A stretch of DNA of 64,000 nucleotides, taken from contig NZ_LAQU01000013.1 of the NCBI RefSeq assembly GCF_000970345.1, positions 1-64,000 on the forward strand, in the 5' to 3' direction. Positions 46,108-56,351 of this stretch are shown in pieces. Positions within the stretch are counted from its first letter, which is position 1. The number at the start of each line of letters is the position of its first letter. A model generated the notes under the pieces. It made no database searches. It saw only the letters and a program-made list of their open reading frames with translations, and had not been told where the DNA came from. A program made the translations under genes and the position numbers. Origin of the DNA: Robbsia andropogonis (GTDB lineage Bacteria; Pseudomonadota; Gammaproteobacteria; Burkholderiales; Burkholderiaceae).

Positions 46108-47373
46108 ATGCCTCAATTTGATTTTTTCGCACCGTGCCCGCGCGGCCTGGAAGGGCCGTTAGCGGCGGAATTGCGCGAGCTGGCCGGTGGCGTCGGCGCT
46201 GCCGCTGGCATCGTGCCGGGTGCGGAAACGCCTGGTGGGGTGCATTTCCGTGGGGGGTGGGCGGCCGCGTTTGCCGTCAACCTGCATTCACGCATTGCCA
46301 GCCGTGTACTGCTGAAAATCGCCACTGGTTCGTACAAGGACGAGCGCGACGTGTTCGCGCTGGCTCTCGCCCAGGCGTGGGAGGACTGGTTTTCGGCGCG
46401 CCAGACGTTGCGCGTGGACGTCACGGCGGTCAAGTCACCGCTGAAGAGCCTTGAATTCACGACGCTCCGGATCAAGGATGCGATATGCGACCGTCTGCGC
46501 GAGAAAACCGGCAGCCGTCCGGATATCGATACCGCGCACCCCGAGGTGCGCGTGTTCGCCTTCGTGACTGCCACGCATTGCACACTGTATCTGGATACCT
46601 CGGGTGAGCCGTTGTTCAAGCGGGGCTGGCGTCTGGACAAAGGCGCGGCGCCGCTGCGCGAAAACTTGGCGGCGGGCATTCTGCGCCTGTCGGGATGGGC
46701 GCCGGGGCAAACGCTCTACGATCCGATGTGCGGCAGCGGCACGTTCATCGCCGAGGCGGCACAAATGGCGCTCGGCGTGCCTCCGGGCAGCGACCGGCGT
46801 TTCGCATTCGAGAAACTGCGCGGCTATGACGTGGGCACCTGGCAGCAGATGAAAGTGGATGCGATGGATCTGCGCCGCAAGGCGAAGTCCTCGCGTGCGC
46901 ACCTGGGCATCTACGGCAGCGATATTTCTGGCGACATGCTGCAGAAGGTGCGCCAGAATTTCGAGCGTGCCGGCTTGCCGATGCCGACGCTGAAGCAGCA
47001 GGACGCGCGATCGATGACACCACCGGTGAACGTGCCGGGCATTCTGATCGCGAATCCGCCGTATGGCGAACGGATCGAGGTGCGTGGACGCAATGCGCGC
47101 GGCGAGCGGATCGAGCGCAACCGCGACGGCAACGGGGATGACCGTGGTTTTTCCAGGGCCCAACCGAGCGCCGAGGAATCGGTCGATCCGGAATTCTTCC
47201 ATGCGCTTGGCGATGCATTGAAGCAGCGCTTCACGGACTGGCGGGCTTTCGTGCTCACGTCGGACCGGGGGTTACCGGGTCTGATGCGCCTGCGCGAATC
47301 GCAAAAACGCCGTTATACAACGGCGCACTGGAATGCCGGCTATTCCGTTTCGACATGCAGGCCGGCTCGTTGA
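46108..47373 (+). CDS. THUMP-domain class I RNA methyltransferase (RlmL-like)
   Basis: The 421-residue protein has a THUMP domain (about residues 60-160) and a methyltransferase domain with [19 protein letters not shown] and the active-site NPPYGERI. It resembles the N-terminal half of E. coli RlmL, which makes m2G2445 in 23S rRNA. An Arg/Asp/Gly-rich charged insert (about 321-361) follows the NPPYGER motif. Exact RNA target is inferred, not shown. Confidence 0.88.
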   Translation: MPQFDFFAPCPRGLEGPLAAELRELAGGVGAAAGIVPGAETPGGVHFRGGWAAAFAVNLHSRIASRVLLKIATGSYKDERDVFALALAQAWEDWFSARQTLRVDVTAVKSPLKSLEFTTLRIKDAICDRLREKTGSRPDIDTAHPEVRVFAFVTATHCTLYLDTSGEPLFKRGWRLDKGAAPLRENLAAGILRLSGWAPGQTLYDPMCGSGTFIAEAAQMALGVPPGSDRRFAFEKLRGYDVGTWQQMKVDAMDLRRKAKSSRAHLGIYGSDISGDMLQKVRQNFERAGLPMPTLKQQDARSMTPPVNVPGILIANPPYGERIEVRGRNARGERIERNRDGNGDDRGFSRAQPSAEESVDPEFFHALGDALKQRFTDWRAFVLTSDRGLPGLMRLRESQKRRYTTAHWNAGYSVSTCRPAR

Positions 47374-47419
47374 AACCGTCCAGGGGACAACCGCCCGTGG
47401 ATGCTTCCGGAGCAGAAGG

Positions 47420-48847
47420 ATGAGTGACACCCCCATTTCGACGGGTGCGGATCCTGCCGGCGCGCCGGCCATCGTGACGCGTGCGTTCGAGAATGTGGGC
47501 CGTGGCCGGCGCGTGGTCGTCGGCATGTCGGGCGGCGTCGATTCGTCGGTGACCGCGTGGCTGTTGAAGCAGCAGGGCTACGACGTCGTCGGCCTGTTCA
47601 TGAAGAACTGGGAGGACGACGATGACGGCGAATACTGCTCGACGCGGCAGGATTGGATCGACGTGGTATCGGTGGCGGACCTGATCGGCATCGACGTCGA
47701 GGCAGTCAATTTTGCCGCCGAATACAAGGACCGTGTATTCGCCGAGTTCCTGCGTGAATACTCGGCCGGCCGCACGCCGAATCCGGATGTACTGTGCAAT
47801 GCCGAGATTAAGTTCAAGGCGTTTCTCGATCACGCGGTTGCGTTGGGTGCGGAAACCATCGCAACCGGCCATTACGCACGTGTGCGCGAAGTGGGCAACG
47901 GCGCCGCCGCCGGTCGTTTTGCCTTGCTCAAGGCGCTGGATGCGACCAAGGATCAGAGTTACTTCCTGCATCGACTGAACCAGCATCAGTTGTCGCGTAC
48001 CTTATTCCCGTTGGGCGAGATGCCAAAGACCGAGGTGCGGCGTCTCGCGGCGGAAATTGGCTTGCCGAATGCCGCGAAGAAGGACTCCACCGGAATCTGC
48101 TTTATCGGCGAGCGACCGTTCCGCGATTTCCTGAATCGCTACCTGCCGACCGATCCGGGGCCGATGCGTACGACCGATGGCGAGGTGGTCGGCGAGCATA
48201 TCGGTCTGGCCTTCTATACGCTCGGCCAGCGCAAGGGCATCGGTCTGGGCGGGAGCAAGGACGGCAGCGGCGATCCGTGGTTTGTCGCCGCCAAGGACAT
48301 GGCGGCCAACACGCTGTACGTGGTCCAGGGGCACGATCATCCCTGGCTGTTGTCGCATACGCTGGCTGCAGGGCAGGTGAGTTGGACCAGCGCGGCCGCC
48401 CCGGACGCGGCGCGTTATCCGGCGTTGGCGGCGAAGACCCGTTACCGGCAGGCCGACGCGGCATGCCGCCTCGATCCCGCCGCCGCGGCCCGGGCGGGAC
48501 GGTCGGCACACCGCGACAACCCGGTCGCGGCTGGACTCGGTGCGTTCGCCGTGGCGGGCAATCCAGGCTACGCGCCTGCGGCGGTGCCATTTGGGTTGCA
48601 TTTCGATACGGCGCAATGGGCCGTGACCCCCGGCCAGTCCGCGGTGTTGTATGACGGTGACGAATGCCTGGGGGGCGGGATCATCGAGGCGGTGGGCGAC
48701 ATGGATGGTAAAATCGCGGCCGCCAGTGATGCCGCCGCTGCCTGGGACGCCTTGCAGGCGTCCCATCGCGCCGCGAAGGCCGACGAGGCCCGTCGCCGTG
48801 CGGCCGGCCGGGCCCGGCATGCACAGCAAGCCGCCCGTCGTCTCTAA
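47420..48847 (+). CDS. mnmA: tRNA-specific 2-thiouridylase MnmA
   Basis: The 475-residue enzyme thiolates the wobble uridine in tRNA-Lys, -Glu and -Gln. The PP-loop [20 protein letters not shown], the first catalytic cysteine in [14 protein letters not shown] and the second in [20 protein letters not shown] are intact. It is about 90 residues longer than usual: an Ala/Gly/Arg/Pro-rich insert (about 350-393) in the C-terminal barrel before [15 protein letters not shown], and an Ala/Arg-rich helical tail (from about 434). The ATG at 47420 has a nearby AGAAGG. Confidence 0.94.
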   Translation: MSDTPISTGADPAGAPAIVTRAFENVGRGRRVVVGMSGGVDSSVTAWLLKQQGYDVVGLFMKNWEDDDDGEYCSTRQDWIDVVSVADLIGIDVEAVNFAAEYKDRVFAEFLREYSAGRTPNPDVLCNAEIKFKAFLDHAVALGAETIATGHYARVREVGNGAAAGRFALLKALDATKDQSYFLHRLNQHQLSRTLFPLGEMPKTEVRRLAAEIGLPNAAKKDSTGICFIGERPFRDFLNRYLPTDPGPMRTTDGEVVGEHIGLAFYTLGQRKGIGLGGSKDGSGDPWFVAAKDMAANTLYVVQGHDHPWLLSHTLAAGQVSWTSAAAPDAARYPALAAKTRYRQADAACRLDPAAAARAGRSAHRDNPVAAGLGAFAVAGNPGYAPAAVPFGLHFDTAQWAVTPGQSAVLYDGDECLGGGIIEAVGDMDGKIAAASDAAAAWDALQASHRAAKADEARRRAAGRARHAQQAARRL

Positions 48848-50257
<1,410 letters not shown>

Positions 50258-50272
50258 TCCGCCGCGGCGCGG

Positions 50273-51124
50273 TCAATCCGACGTTGCCGCGTTGCTCGGA
50301 CAAAGGAGTACCGGTAGCGGCATGCTGCGGGCCGCGACGCCGGATGCCGTACTTCCCAAGCCCGCATTCGCGGGCATTTTGCCGCTCGTACCCTTGCCGG
50401 CTGTGCCGCCTTTATCGGCACCGCCGATGGTATCGAGCGAATCCATCGGCATCCGTACCGGCTCGGCGCGTTCTTGCTGTATCGCGGCGCCAATGTCGTT
50501 CGCGACGCGGGCAAGCGCCTTGCGATGACCTGCGACCAGTGCGTCATAGCCTGATGCAACCGGCTGCGACACAATGGATTGGCAGGTCATCGTCAGGTGA
50601 TCCGTCGAGCGCACCACGCTCCAGACCGCATCGATTGTCGCGCGTTCACCGGGGACCGATTCGAAACGTCGGATATTGACGGTGAGTTGATACACGGTGG
50701 CGCCTTTTGGCCGCGGTGCGCGGTAGACATCGATGGCGGGCAGCGCTTGCGTCAGCGATGTCGACAGCGCACCGCCGATCTCATCGGCGAGCGGGCCGGA
50801 CCATCGGTGGTAGTCCTGGATGTCGACCTGCCCCTGCTTGGTGGACGTGACCAATTGCGGACGGGCCACCGCATCCGGGATATTGACCGGCGTCATTTCG
50901 ATCATCAATGGATGCGCCGGATCCGCGGTACCGCAGGACTGCCCGTTTTGCGCGGGACGTTGCGCACCGCAAGTGGTGGAGATCGCGCCCGTTCCGCCCC
51001 CGGAAAGCGTGTAGTACTGGCTGTCCGGCGAATTGGCACATCCGGCCAGCGCCAGCCCCAGGAAGAGGGACGACCCCAGGGCCAGGCGGCCCCGGCGATA
51101 GTTCTGCGTACGGCGCATCGTCAT
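50273..51124 (-). CDS. pqiC: PqiC-like ABC-type transport auxiliary lipoprotein
   Basis: The 283-residue precursor has a signal peptide ending in ALAGC, then a domain of the PqiC/ABC-transport-auxiliary lipoprotein family (QYYTLSGGG; VNIPDAVARPQLVTS; WSGPLADEIGGALSTSLTQA). About 55 C-terminal residues are Gly/Ala/Met-rich. It is the last gene of the pqi operon; its ATG overlaps the pqiB stop as ATGA. Confidence 0.9.
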   Translation of the reverse strand: MTMRRTQNYRRGRLALGSSLFLGLALAGCANSPDSQYYTLSGGGTGAISTTCGAQRPAQNGQSCGTADPAHPLMIEMTPVNIPDAVARPQLVTSTKQGQVDIQDYHRWSGPLADEIGGALSTSLTQALPAIDVYRAPRPKGATVYQLTVNIRRFESVPGERATIDAVWSVVRSTDHLTMTCQSIVSQPVASGYDALVAGHRKALARVANDIGAAIQQERAEPVRMPMDSLDTIGGADKGGTAGKGTSGKMPANAGLGSTASGVAARSMPLPVLLCPSNAATSD

Positions 51125-52812
51125 TTATCTTTCCCTGTTTTTCCGCGTATCAGCGCTTCCGGATGTCGTTCGAGGTAATCGGCCAGCACCGACAATTGCT
51201 GCGCGGTACGGGTCAATTCGCGCATTGCCTGGCGGACGTCCCCTTGCAGCGGCGAATCCGACGACAACGTTTGCTGTGCGCTGGCGAACGTCTTCTTTGC
51301 TTCTTGCAACGTTTGCGCGGCTTGCGGCGCCACCTGGGTGTTCAACTGGTCGAATAGCTTGTTCGCGTTGATCAAGGCGGTATTGACGTTCGCACCAATC
51401 TGGTCGAAGGGGATCTTGTCGATCTTCTTCGCGATATTCGCCACCTGCAACTGCAGCTCGTCCAACGTGTTCGGCAGCGTTGGCAATTCCGTCGGCTCGC
51501 TGTCGTAGTTGACCGAAACCGGCGGGGCGTTCGGGAAGAAGTCCAGCGCGACATACAACTGGCCGGTCAGCAAGTTGCCAGTGCGCAATTGCGCGCGCAG
51601 GCCGCGCCGGATCATCGTTATGAACATCTGGTGGCTACGGTCGGCATTGTCCTTGCGGATGGCGTTGGCGAAGGCCTTGCCCAACCGTTCCGGATAGATG
51701 TTCACCGTCACGGGCATCAAAATCTCCTGCTTCCTTGGGTCGAAGTCGACGCCGATATGCGTGACCTCGCCGACCGTGATGCCACGGAAATCGACGTTCG
51801 CGCCCACGGTCAGGCCGCGCAGCGATTGATTAAAGTTCAGGACGACCGGTACGGGGTCCGTGTCTGGCGGTTTCATCGCCGTGCCCAGGTCGGCGTTCAA
51901 GCGGAATTCACGGTTGTCCGCGGCAACCTGGCCCGGTGCTTCGTTCGGGGGTGCCTGGAACGCCACGCCCCCTAACAGCACGGCCGCCAGAGACTGGGTA
52001 TTCAGCTTGAAACCGCCCGAATCGAGGCGAACATCCACGCCACTCGCGTTCCAGAAGCGGGTATTCGTGGTGACGAATTGATCGTATGGCGCATTGACGA
52101 AAACACGCAGCGTGACCCCGCTGCCGTCGGGGTTCAAATTATAGGCAACCACCTGGCCGACCTGGATGCGCCGGTAATACACCGGTGCACCGATGTCGAG
52201 CGAGCCCAGGTCGCTTGCCTTCAATACATACTGATGTCCTTTTTGGTCACGGGTGACCGCCGGCGGGTTCTCCAGTCCGGTGAATTCCTTTTCGGAGTCG
52301 GGCGAGCGTCCCGCATCCACGCCGATATACGACCCGGACAGCAACGTATTCAAGCCGGAGATGCCATTGGCCGCCACGCGCGGCTTGACGATCCAGAAGC
52401 GGGTGTCCTTGACCGCGAATCCCTGCGCTTCCTTGGTGAGATCGACGGTGACGATCGCCCGGGAACGGTCATCCGCCAGTCGAACCGATTTTACTTCGCC
52501 GATGTCGACGTCCTTGTATTTGACCTTGGTCTTGCCACTTTCGATGCCTTCCGCGGATTTGAAGCTGATCGTGATGGTGGGCCCTTGCTGGACCACCTGC
52601 CGGACCACCAGCGAAATGCCGATCAGCGCCGCGATCAACGGGACCAACCAGACCAGCGACGGCAGCCAGCGGCCGCGTGGCGCGACCACCGGTTCTTGCC
52701 AGTCGGGCAGGCCGCCGGGGCCGGTCGCGGCGGTATTCTCCGTTCGAGGGGGGCCGGACACGCCGGTGGTACGGTCGTCGGTCCGAGGGGGCGTGTGCTG
52801 CTGATCGCTCAT
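51121..52812 (-). CDS. pqiB: PqiB-like MCE (MlaD) domain protein
   Basis: The 563-residue protein has a Pro/Thr/Gly-rich cytoplasmic N-terminus, one membrane segment (LVPLIAALIGISLVV, about residues 56-70) and three MCE domains in series (starting about GPTITISFKSAEGIESGKT, HQYVLKASDLGSLDIGAPV and PVPVVLNFNQSLRGLTVGA). A coiled-coil-like C-terminus (about 470-555) follows. In E. coli PqiB forms a needle that spans the periplasm and moves lipids. Start and stop codons overlap those of its neighbours by ATGA. Confidence 0.94.
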   Translation of the reverse strand: MSDQQHTPPRTDDRTTGVSGPPRTENTAATGPGGLPDWQEPVVAPRGRWLPSLVWLVPLIAALIGISLVVRQVVQQGPTITISFKSAEGIESGKTKVKYKDVDIGEVKSVRLADDRSRAIVTVDLTKEAQGFAVKDTRFWIVKPRVAANGISGLNTLLSGSYIGVDAGRSPDSEKEFTGLENPPAVTRDQKGHQYVLKASDLGSLDIGAPVYYRRIQVGQVVAYNLNPDGSGVTLRVFVNAPYDQFVTTNTRFWNASGVDVRLDSGGFKLNTQSLAAVLLGGVAFQAPPNEAPGQVAADNREFRLNADLGTAMKPPDTDPVPVVLNFNQSLRGLTVGANVDFRGITVGEVTHIGVDFDPRKQEILMPVTVNIYPERLGKAFANAIRKDNADRSHQMFITMIRRGLRAQLRTGNLLTGQLYVALDFFPNAPPVSVNYDSEPTELPTLPNTLDELQLQVANIAKKIDKIPFDQIGANVNTALINANKLFDQLNTQVAPQAAQTLQEAKKTFASAQQTLSSDSPLQGDVRQAMRELTRTAQQLSVLADYLERHPEALIRGKTGKDK

Positions 52813-53609
52813 TTACGCGCGGTTCCAGATTCGTCGATAGGGTCCCAGATACGCCGGGAATCGAATTGCAGCGAGGCGAACATCGTCAACACGACGACGG
52901 CGCCGAACGCCACCGCGCCGGGCCCGGCCGTGATTACCGCCAGCGACTGGAAGCGCACCAACGCCACAGTCAGCGTGATCACGAAGATGTCGAGCATCGA
53001 CCAACGGCCGATGGCCTCCACGACGTGGTAAAGCCGCGTACGTTGTTCCGGGCGCCAGTCCGAGCGGGTCTGGACCGAGTAGTTCAGGATCGACAGGGCG
53101 GCAAGCTTCAGCATTGGCACCAGGATGCTGGCAACGAACACGATGATGGCCAGTGCGTACGAGCCGGATGTCCAGAAGTACACCACGCCGCTCATGATCG
53201 TGTCGTCCGATGCCCCCAGCAGCGATGCGGTATGCATGACCGGCATCAGGTTCGCCGGGATATACAGCAGCACCGCCGAGACCAGCAGCGCCCAGACGCG
53301 GGCGGTCGCGTCGGGTTTGCGTGACAGCAACGGCGACCCGCAACGCAGGCAGTACTGCACGTCGATCGTCCGCACTCGTGGTGTGACCAGGCCACAATCG
53401 GTGCAACCGACGAGATCGCGCGTCCGGGCGCTGACCCGGTGATTTCGGTGACGTCGCTCACCCGCCGGCGCATCGATCTCCGGCAACGGTACGTCGTCGT
53501 ACTCCATCAACGGCATGACGGCGCGTGGGTCCTGCAACGGGGAGCGCGTATCGGGGGTATCCGACGCATTCGATGTTTCCGGGGAGGGCGGCGTACCGTG
53601 CAAGGTCAT
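52809..53609 (-). CDS. pqiA: PqiA-like integral membrane protein, second copy (C-terminal-half type)
   Basis: The 266-residue protein has a zinc-ribbon-like pair of CxxC motifs (CTDCGLVTPRVRTIDV, then YCLRCGSPL, about residues 68-95) and four membrane segments (AVLLYIPANLMPV; SYALAIIVFVASILVPML; and two near the C-terminus). It matches the second half of E. coli PqiA. The start at 53609 overlaps the preceding gene's stop as ATGA; its stop overlaps the pqiB ATG likewise. Confidence 0.9.
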   Translation of the reverse strand: MTLHGTPPSPETSNASDTPDTRSPLQDPRAVMPLMEYDDVPLPEIDAPAGERRHRNHRVSARTRDLVGCTDCGLVTPRVRTIDVQYCLRCGSPLLSRKPDATARVWALLVSAVLLYIPANLMPVMHTASLLGASDDTIMSGVVYFWTSGSYALAIIVFVASILVPMLKLAALSILNYSVQTRSDWRPEQRTRLYHVVEAIGRWSMLDIFVITLTVALVRFQSLAVITAGPGAVAFGAVVVLTMFASLQFDSRRIWDPIDESGTARK

Positions 53610-54301
53610 GGCGAGGGGGGCGGGAGCATCGATTGTGCCATCGCGGTATCCGCGGCGCGCAACGCGTTCAGACGGCGGCGCGACCGGCGCCACCGCCCAC
53701 ACCGGGCATCCGCGACATCCCAAAGCGTGTGCGGGTCGAACGACAGCGTCAGCGCCGTCAGGGCCGTCAGCGCGCCAAAAGCGAACAATGCGGGCTCGGG
53801 CATCAATCGGGCAAGGCTGGACAATTTCATCAGCGTGACCAGCACGCCGAGCATGAAGACTTCGATCATGCCCCAGGGACGCACGGCGAGCAGCGCGCGG
53901 AGTACGGGGTCGAAATACCGGGGACGCCGGCGAAATTGTAATGGAATCAACAAATAAAGTAGCGCCAGCGTCTCAAATATCGGAAACAAGAGCGTGCAGC
54001 AGAGCACCATCAGCGCAATGATCCAGCGCCCGTCGTCCCAAAGCTGATAGACCGCCCCGACCAATGTCGTCTGCGTGCTGATGCCTTGTGCCTCCAATTC
54101 GACGATGGGGAAGCCGTTGGCGATCAGGAAGGCAATAAACGCGGTCAGTGCCACTGCCAGCAATTTGTCGACGCGACCGTCGGTATGCTGATACAGGATT
54201 GCGTGGCAGCGCGTGCACCGGGCAACCGAACGCCGAGGCAGCCGAACCTTGCGGTGCAGTTTGTCACAGTACTTGCAGGCGACGAGTTCGGTATAAGCCA
54301 T
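53606..54301 (-). CDS. pqiA: PqiA-like integral membrane protein, first copy (N-terminal-half type)
   Basis: The 231-residue protein has two CxxC pairs (VACKYCDKLHRK and ARCTRCHAIL), four hydrophobic segments (LLAVALTAFIAFLIANGFPI; IALMVLCCTLLFPIFETLAL; IEVFMLGVLVTLMKL; ALFAFGALTALTALTL) and corresponds to the first half of E. coli PqiA. It opens the pqiA1-pqiA2-pqiB-pqiC operon. MAYTELVACKYCD at 54301 was chosen as start by homology; an in-frame ATG at 54331 is possible. No strong ribosome binding site is seen for either. Confidence 0.88.
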   Translation of the reverse strand: MAYTELVACKYCDKLHRKVRLPRRSVARCTRCHAILYQHTDGRVDKLLAVALTAFIAFLIANGFPIVELEAQGISTQTTLVGAVYQLWDDGRWIIALMVLCCTLLFPIFETLALLYLLIPLQFRRRPRYFDPVLRALLAVRPWGMIEVFMLGVLVTLMKLSSLARLMPEPALFAFGALTALTALTLSFDPHTLWDVADARCGRWRRSRRRLNALRAADTAMAQSMLPPPSP

Positions 54302-54420
54302 GAGTATTGCAGGGGCAATGGTGCGATCCATCTTACCAAATCGGTTACCGGCGTGTGTCACCGCCACGGGGGCGGTGAGGATGTGCATGTCCCGGCAGGC
54401 CGGTGCTGCCGTGACTACGT

Positions 54421-54449
54421 AACATACGGTGTTTTTTCGGCGCAAACAA
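54421..54449 (-). promoter_or_regulatory. Weak candidate promoter of the pqi operon
   Basis: On the minus strand TTGTTT (54449-54444) and TATGTT (54426-54421) are spaced 17 bp apart, upstream of pqiA1. Match to consensus is modest (3/6 and 4/6). Confidence 0.3.
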
Positions 54450-54641
54450 ATCGCTTAAGGTACGATGACTCCCAAGGGGGAAGGACGGCCGCGGCACGCA
54501 ATCGGCACCACGTTTCGGCTCACGCGCGCTCTTTTCGGGTCGCCGGGGCGCGAGATCTGTGCGGACGGCGGGCCAAGGCTGCAAGGCAACAGCATCCGTC
54601 GGTCTCATGCGAGGCCGGTCGGGCACACTTGAAGGAATGTG

Positions 54642-55241
54642 ATGATGTTTTCGATCGTAAACGCGCGGTCCGCGATGGCCCATAAGATCGTTCTGAAATC
54701 GGCATTGCTCGCGGCCGCGGCATGCGCGCTGTTTGGCGCCGCATCGGCATCGGCGGCGCCGATCGACGTGGCGAAGAGCTCCGTGATCACGACGTCGAAG
54801 CAGATGAGCGTGGCTGTCGACGGCAAGTTCAAGAAGTTCAGCGGCGATGTGACGTTCGATCCGGCCAATCCGAGCGCGGGTTCGGCGAAGGTAACCATCG
54901 ATATCGGCAGCTACGACATTGGCTCGGACGAGTACAACAATACGTTGAAGAGCGCTGAATGGTTCGACTCGGCCAAGTTCCCGCAGGCGACGTTCGTATC
55001 GACATCGATCGCCTCGGCCGGCCCGGGCAAGCTGACCGTCAAAGGCAAGCTGACGATCAAGGGTAAGACTCAGGACGTCTCAGTGCCGCTGTCGTACCAA
55101 GTGGCCGGCGCGACCCAGACCTTCGATGGTGTGACGTCGATCAAGCGCCTGGCCTACGGCATTGGTGCGAACGAGTGGAAGGACACCTCGGTTGTCGCCG
55201 ATGAAGTGGACATCAAGTTCCACCTCGTCGTGACGAAGTAA
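54642..55241 (+). CDS. YceI-family periplasmic protein
   Basis: The 199-residue precursor has a signal peptide (about residues 1-38, ending AASASAAPID) and a lipocalin-like YceI domain: SVAVDGKFKKFSGDVTFDP, SAKVTIDIGSYDIGSDEYN, WFDSAKFPQATFVS, GKLTVKGKLTIKGKTQDVSV. YceI proteins bind polyisoprenoids and are often induced by base or osmotic stress. GAAGGA precedes two adjacent ATGs; 54642 is used here, 54645 is equally possible. A strong terminator follows. Confidence 0.92.
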   Translation: MMFSIVNARSAMAHKIVLKSALLAAAACALFGAASASAAPIDVAKSSVITTSKQMSVAVDGKFKKFSGDVTFDPANPSAGSAKVTIDIGSYDIGSDEYNNTLKSAEWFDSAKFPQATFVSTSIASAGPGKLTVKGKLTIKGKTQDVSVPLSYQVAGATQTFDGVTSIKRLAYGIGANEWKDTSVVADEVDIKFHLVVTK

Positions 55242-55271
55242 GTATTTACGCCGGTCGGCGATCGGGTAACA

Positions 55272-55320
55272 GGATAATAAAAAGGAGGCGCACACCAGTG
55301 CGCCTCCTTTTTTATTATCC
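55272..55320. terminator. Strong hairpin terminator between yceI and secF
   Basis: An almost perfect stem of about 20 bp runs from GGATAAT (55272) to ATTATCC (55320) around the loop near CACCAG, with A-rich left and T-rich right arms, so it can terminate both converging transcripts. Confidence 0.93.
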
Positions 55321-55370
55321 GTGTCGTCCTGCGGCACCCCGCCGGGGCGCCGAGGATCCGTGGCGGCGGG

Positions 55371-56336
55371 TCAGACCTGCGCGCCGGCGTTCGGGTCGTT
55401 CGGATCGTGCGCGGTCTTCGATGACTTGATCAGATCCTCGCGTTTGACGCCCAGCCACATCGCCAGCGCCGCGGCGACGAACACCGACGAGTAGATACCG
55501 AACAGAATGCCGATCGTCAGCGCGATGGCGAAGTAGTGCAGCGTCGCGCCGCCAAACAGCAACATCGACAACACCATCATTTCCGTGCTGCCGTGCGTGA
55601 TGATCGTCCGCGAGATCGTGCTGGTAATCGCGTGGTTGATCGTGCCGACGGTGCCGAGGTTCTTTTCCCTGCGGAAGGTTTCGCGAATCCGGTCGAAGAT
55701 CACGACCGATTCATTGACCGAATAGCCCAGGACCGCAAGCACTGCCGCGAGCACCGACAACGAGAACTCCCACTGGAAGAACGCGAAAAAGCCCAGGATG
55801 ATGATCACGTCGTGCAGGTTCGCGATCACCCCTGCCACCGCATACTTCCATTCGAAGCGGATCGACAGATAAATCATGATGCCGACCACCACGCACGCCA
55901 GCGCCAACAGCCCGTTGGTCGCCAACTCCTTGCCCACGGACGGACCGACATACTCTACGCGCTGCAACGACACATCGCTGTTCTGCGCCTTCAGCGAATT
56001 CATCACCTGATCGCTTTGCATGGCCGAGGACAGCGGCTGGCCGTCCGGACCCTTCTTCAGCGGCAGGCGGATCAGTACGTCACGCGACGTCCCGAACGAT
56101 TGGACCTGCGCATCGGCATAACCGATGGTGTCAAGGTTGCCGCGCACGGCTTCCAGATTCGCCGATTGGGTGTACTGCACCTCGATCACGGTCCCGCCGG
56201 TGAATTCGATGGACAGGTGCAACCCGCGATGCAACAGGAAAAACACCGCTAAAACGAACGTGATCAACGAGATCGTGTTCAGTATCAGCGCATGCCGCAT
56301 GAACGGGATGTCTTTGCGGATACGAAAGAATTCCAT
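55371..56336 (-). CDS. secF: Protein translocase subunit SecF
   Basis: The 321-residue inner-membrane protein works with SecD to pull exported proteins through SecYEG using the proton gradient. MEFFRIRKDIPFMRH, SIEFTGGTVIEVQYTQ and the transmembrane motif VNESVVIFDRIRETFRREK are typical, with six predicted membrane segments. GAGGACATC precedes the ATG. The end (SSKTAHDPNDPNAGAQV) is short and polar. Confidence 0.97.
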   Translation of the reverse strand: MEFFRIRKDIPFMRHALILNTISLITFVLAVFFLLHRGLHLSIEFTGGTVIEVQYTQSANLEAVRGNLDTIGYADAQVQSFGTSRDVLIRLPLKKGPDGQPLSSAMQSDQVMNSLKAQNSDVSLQRVEYVGPSVGKELATNGLLALACVVVGIMIYLSIRFEWKYAVAGVIANLHDVIIILGFFAFFQWEFSLSVLAAVLAVLGYSVNESVVIFDRIRETFRREKNLGTVGTINHAITSTISRTIITHGSTEMMVLSMLLFGGATLHYFAIALTIGILFGIYSSVFVAAALAMWLGVKREDLIKSSKTAHDPNDPNAGAQV

Positions 56337-56351
56337 GATGTCCTCTAGGTA

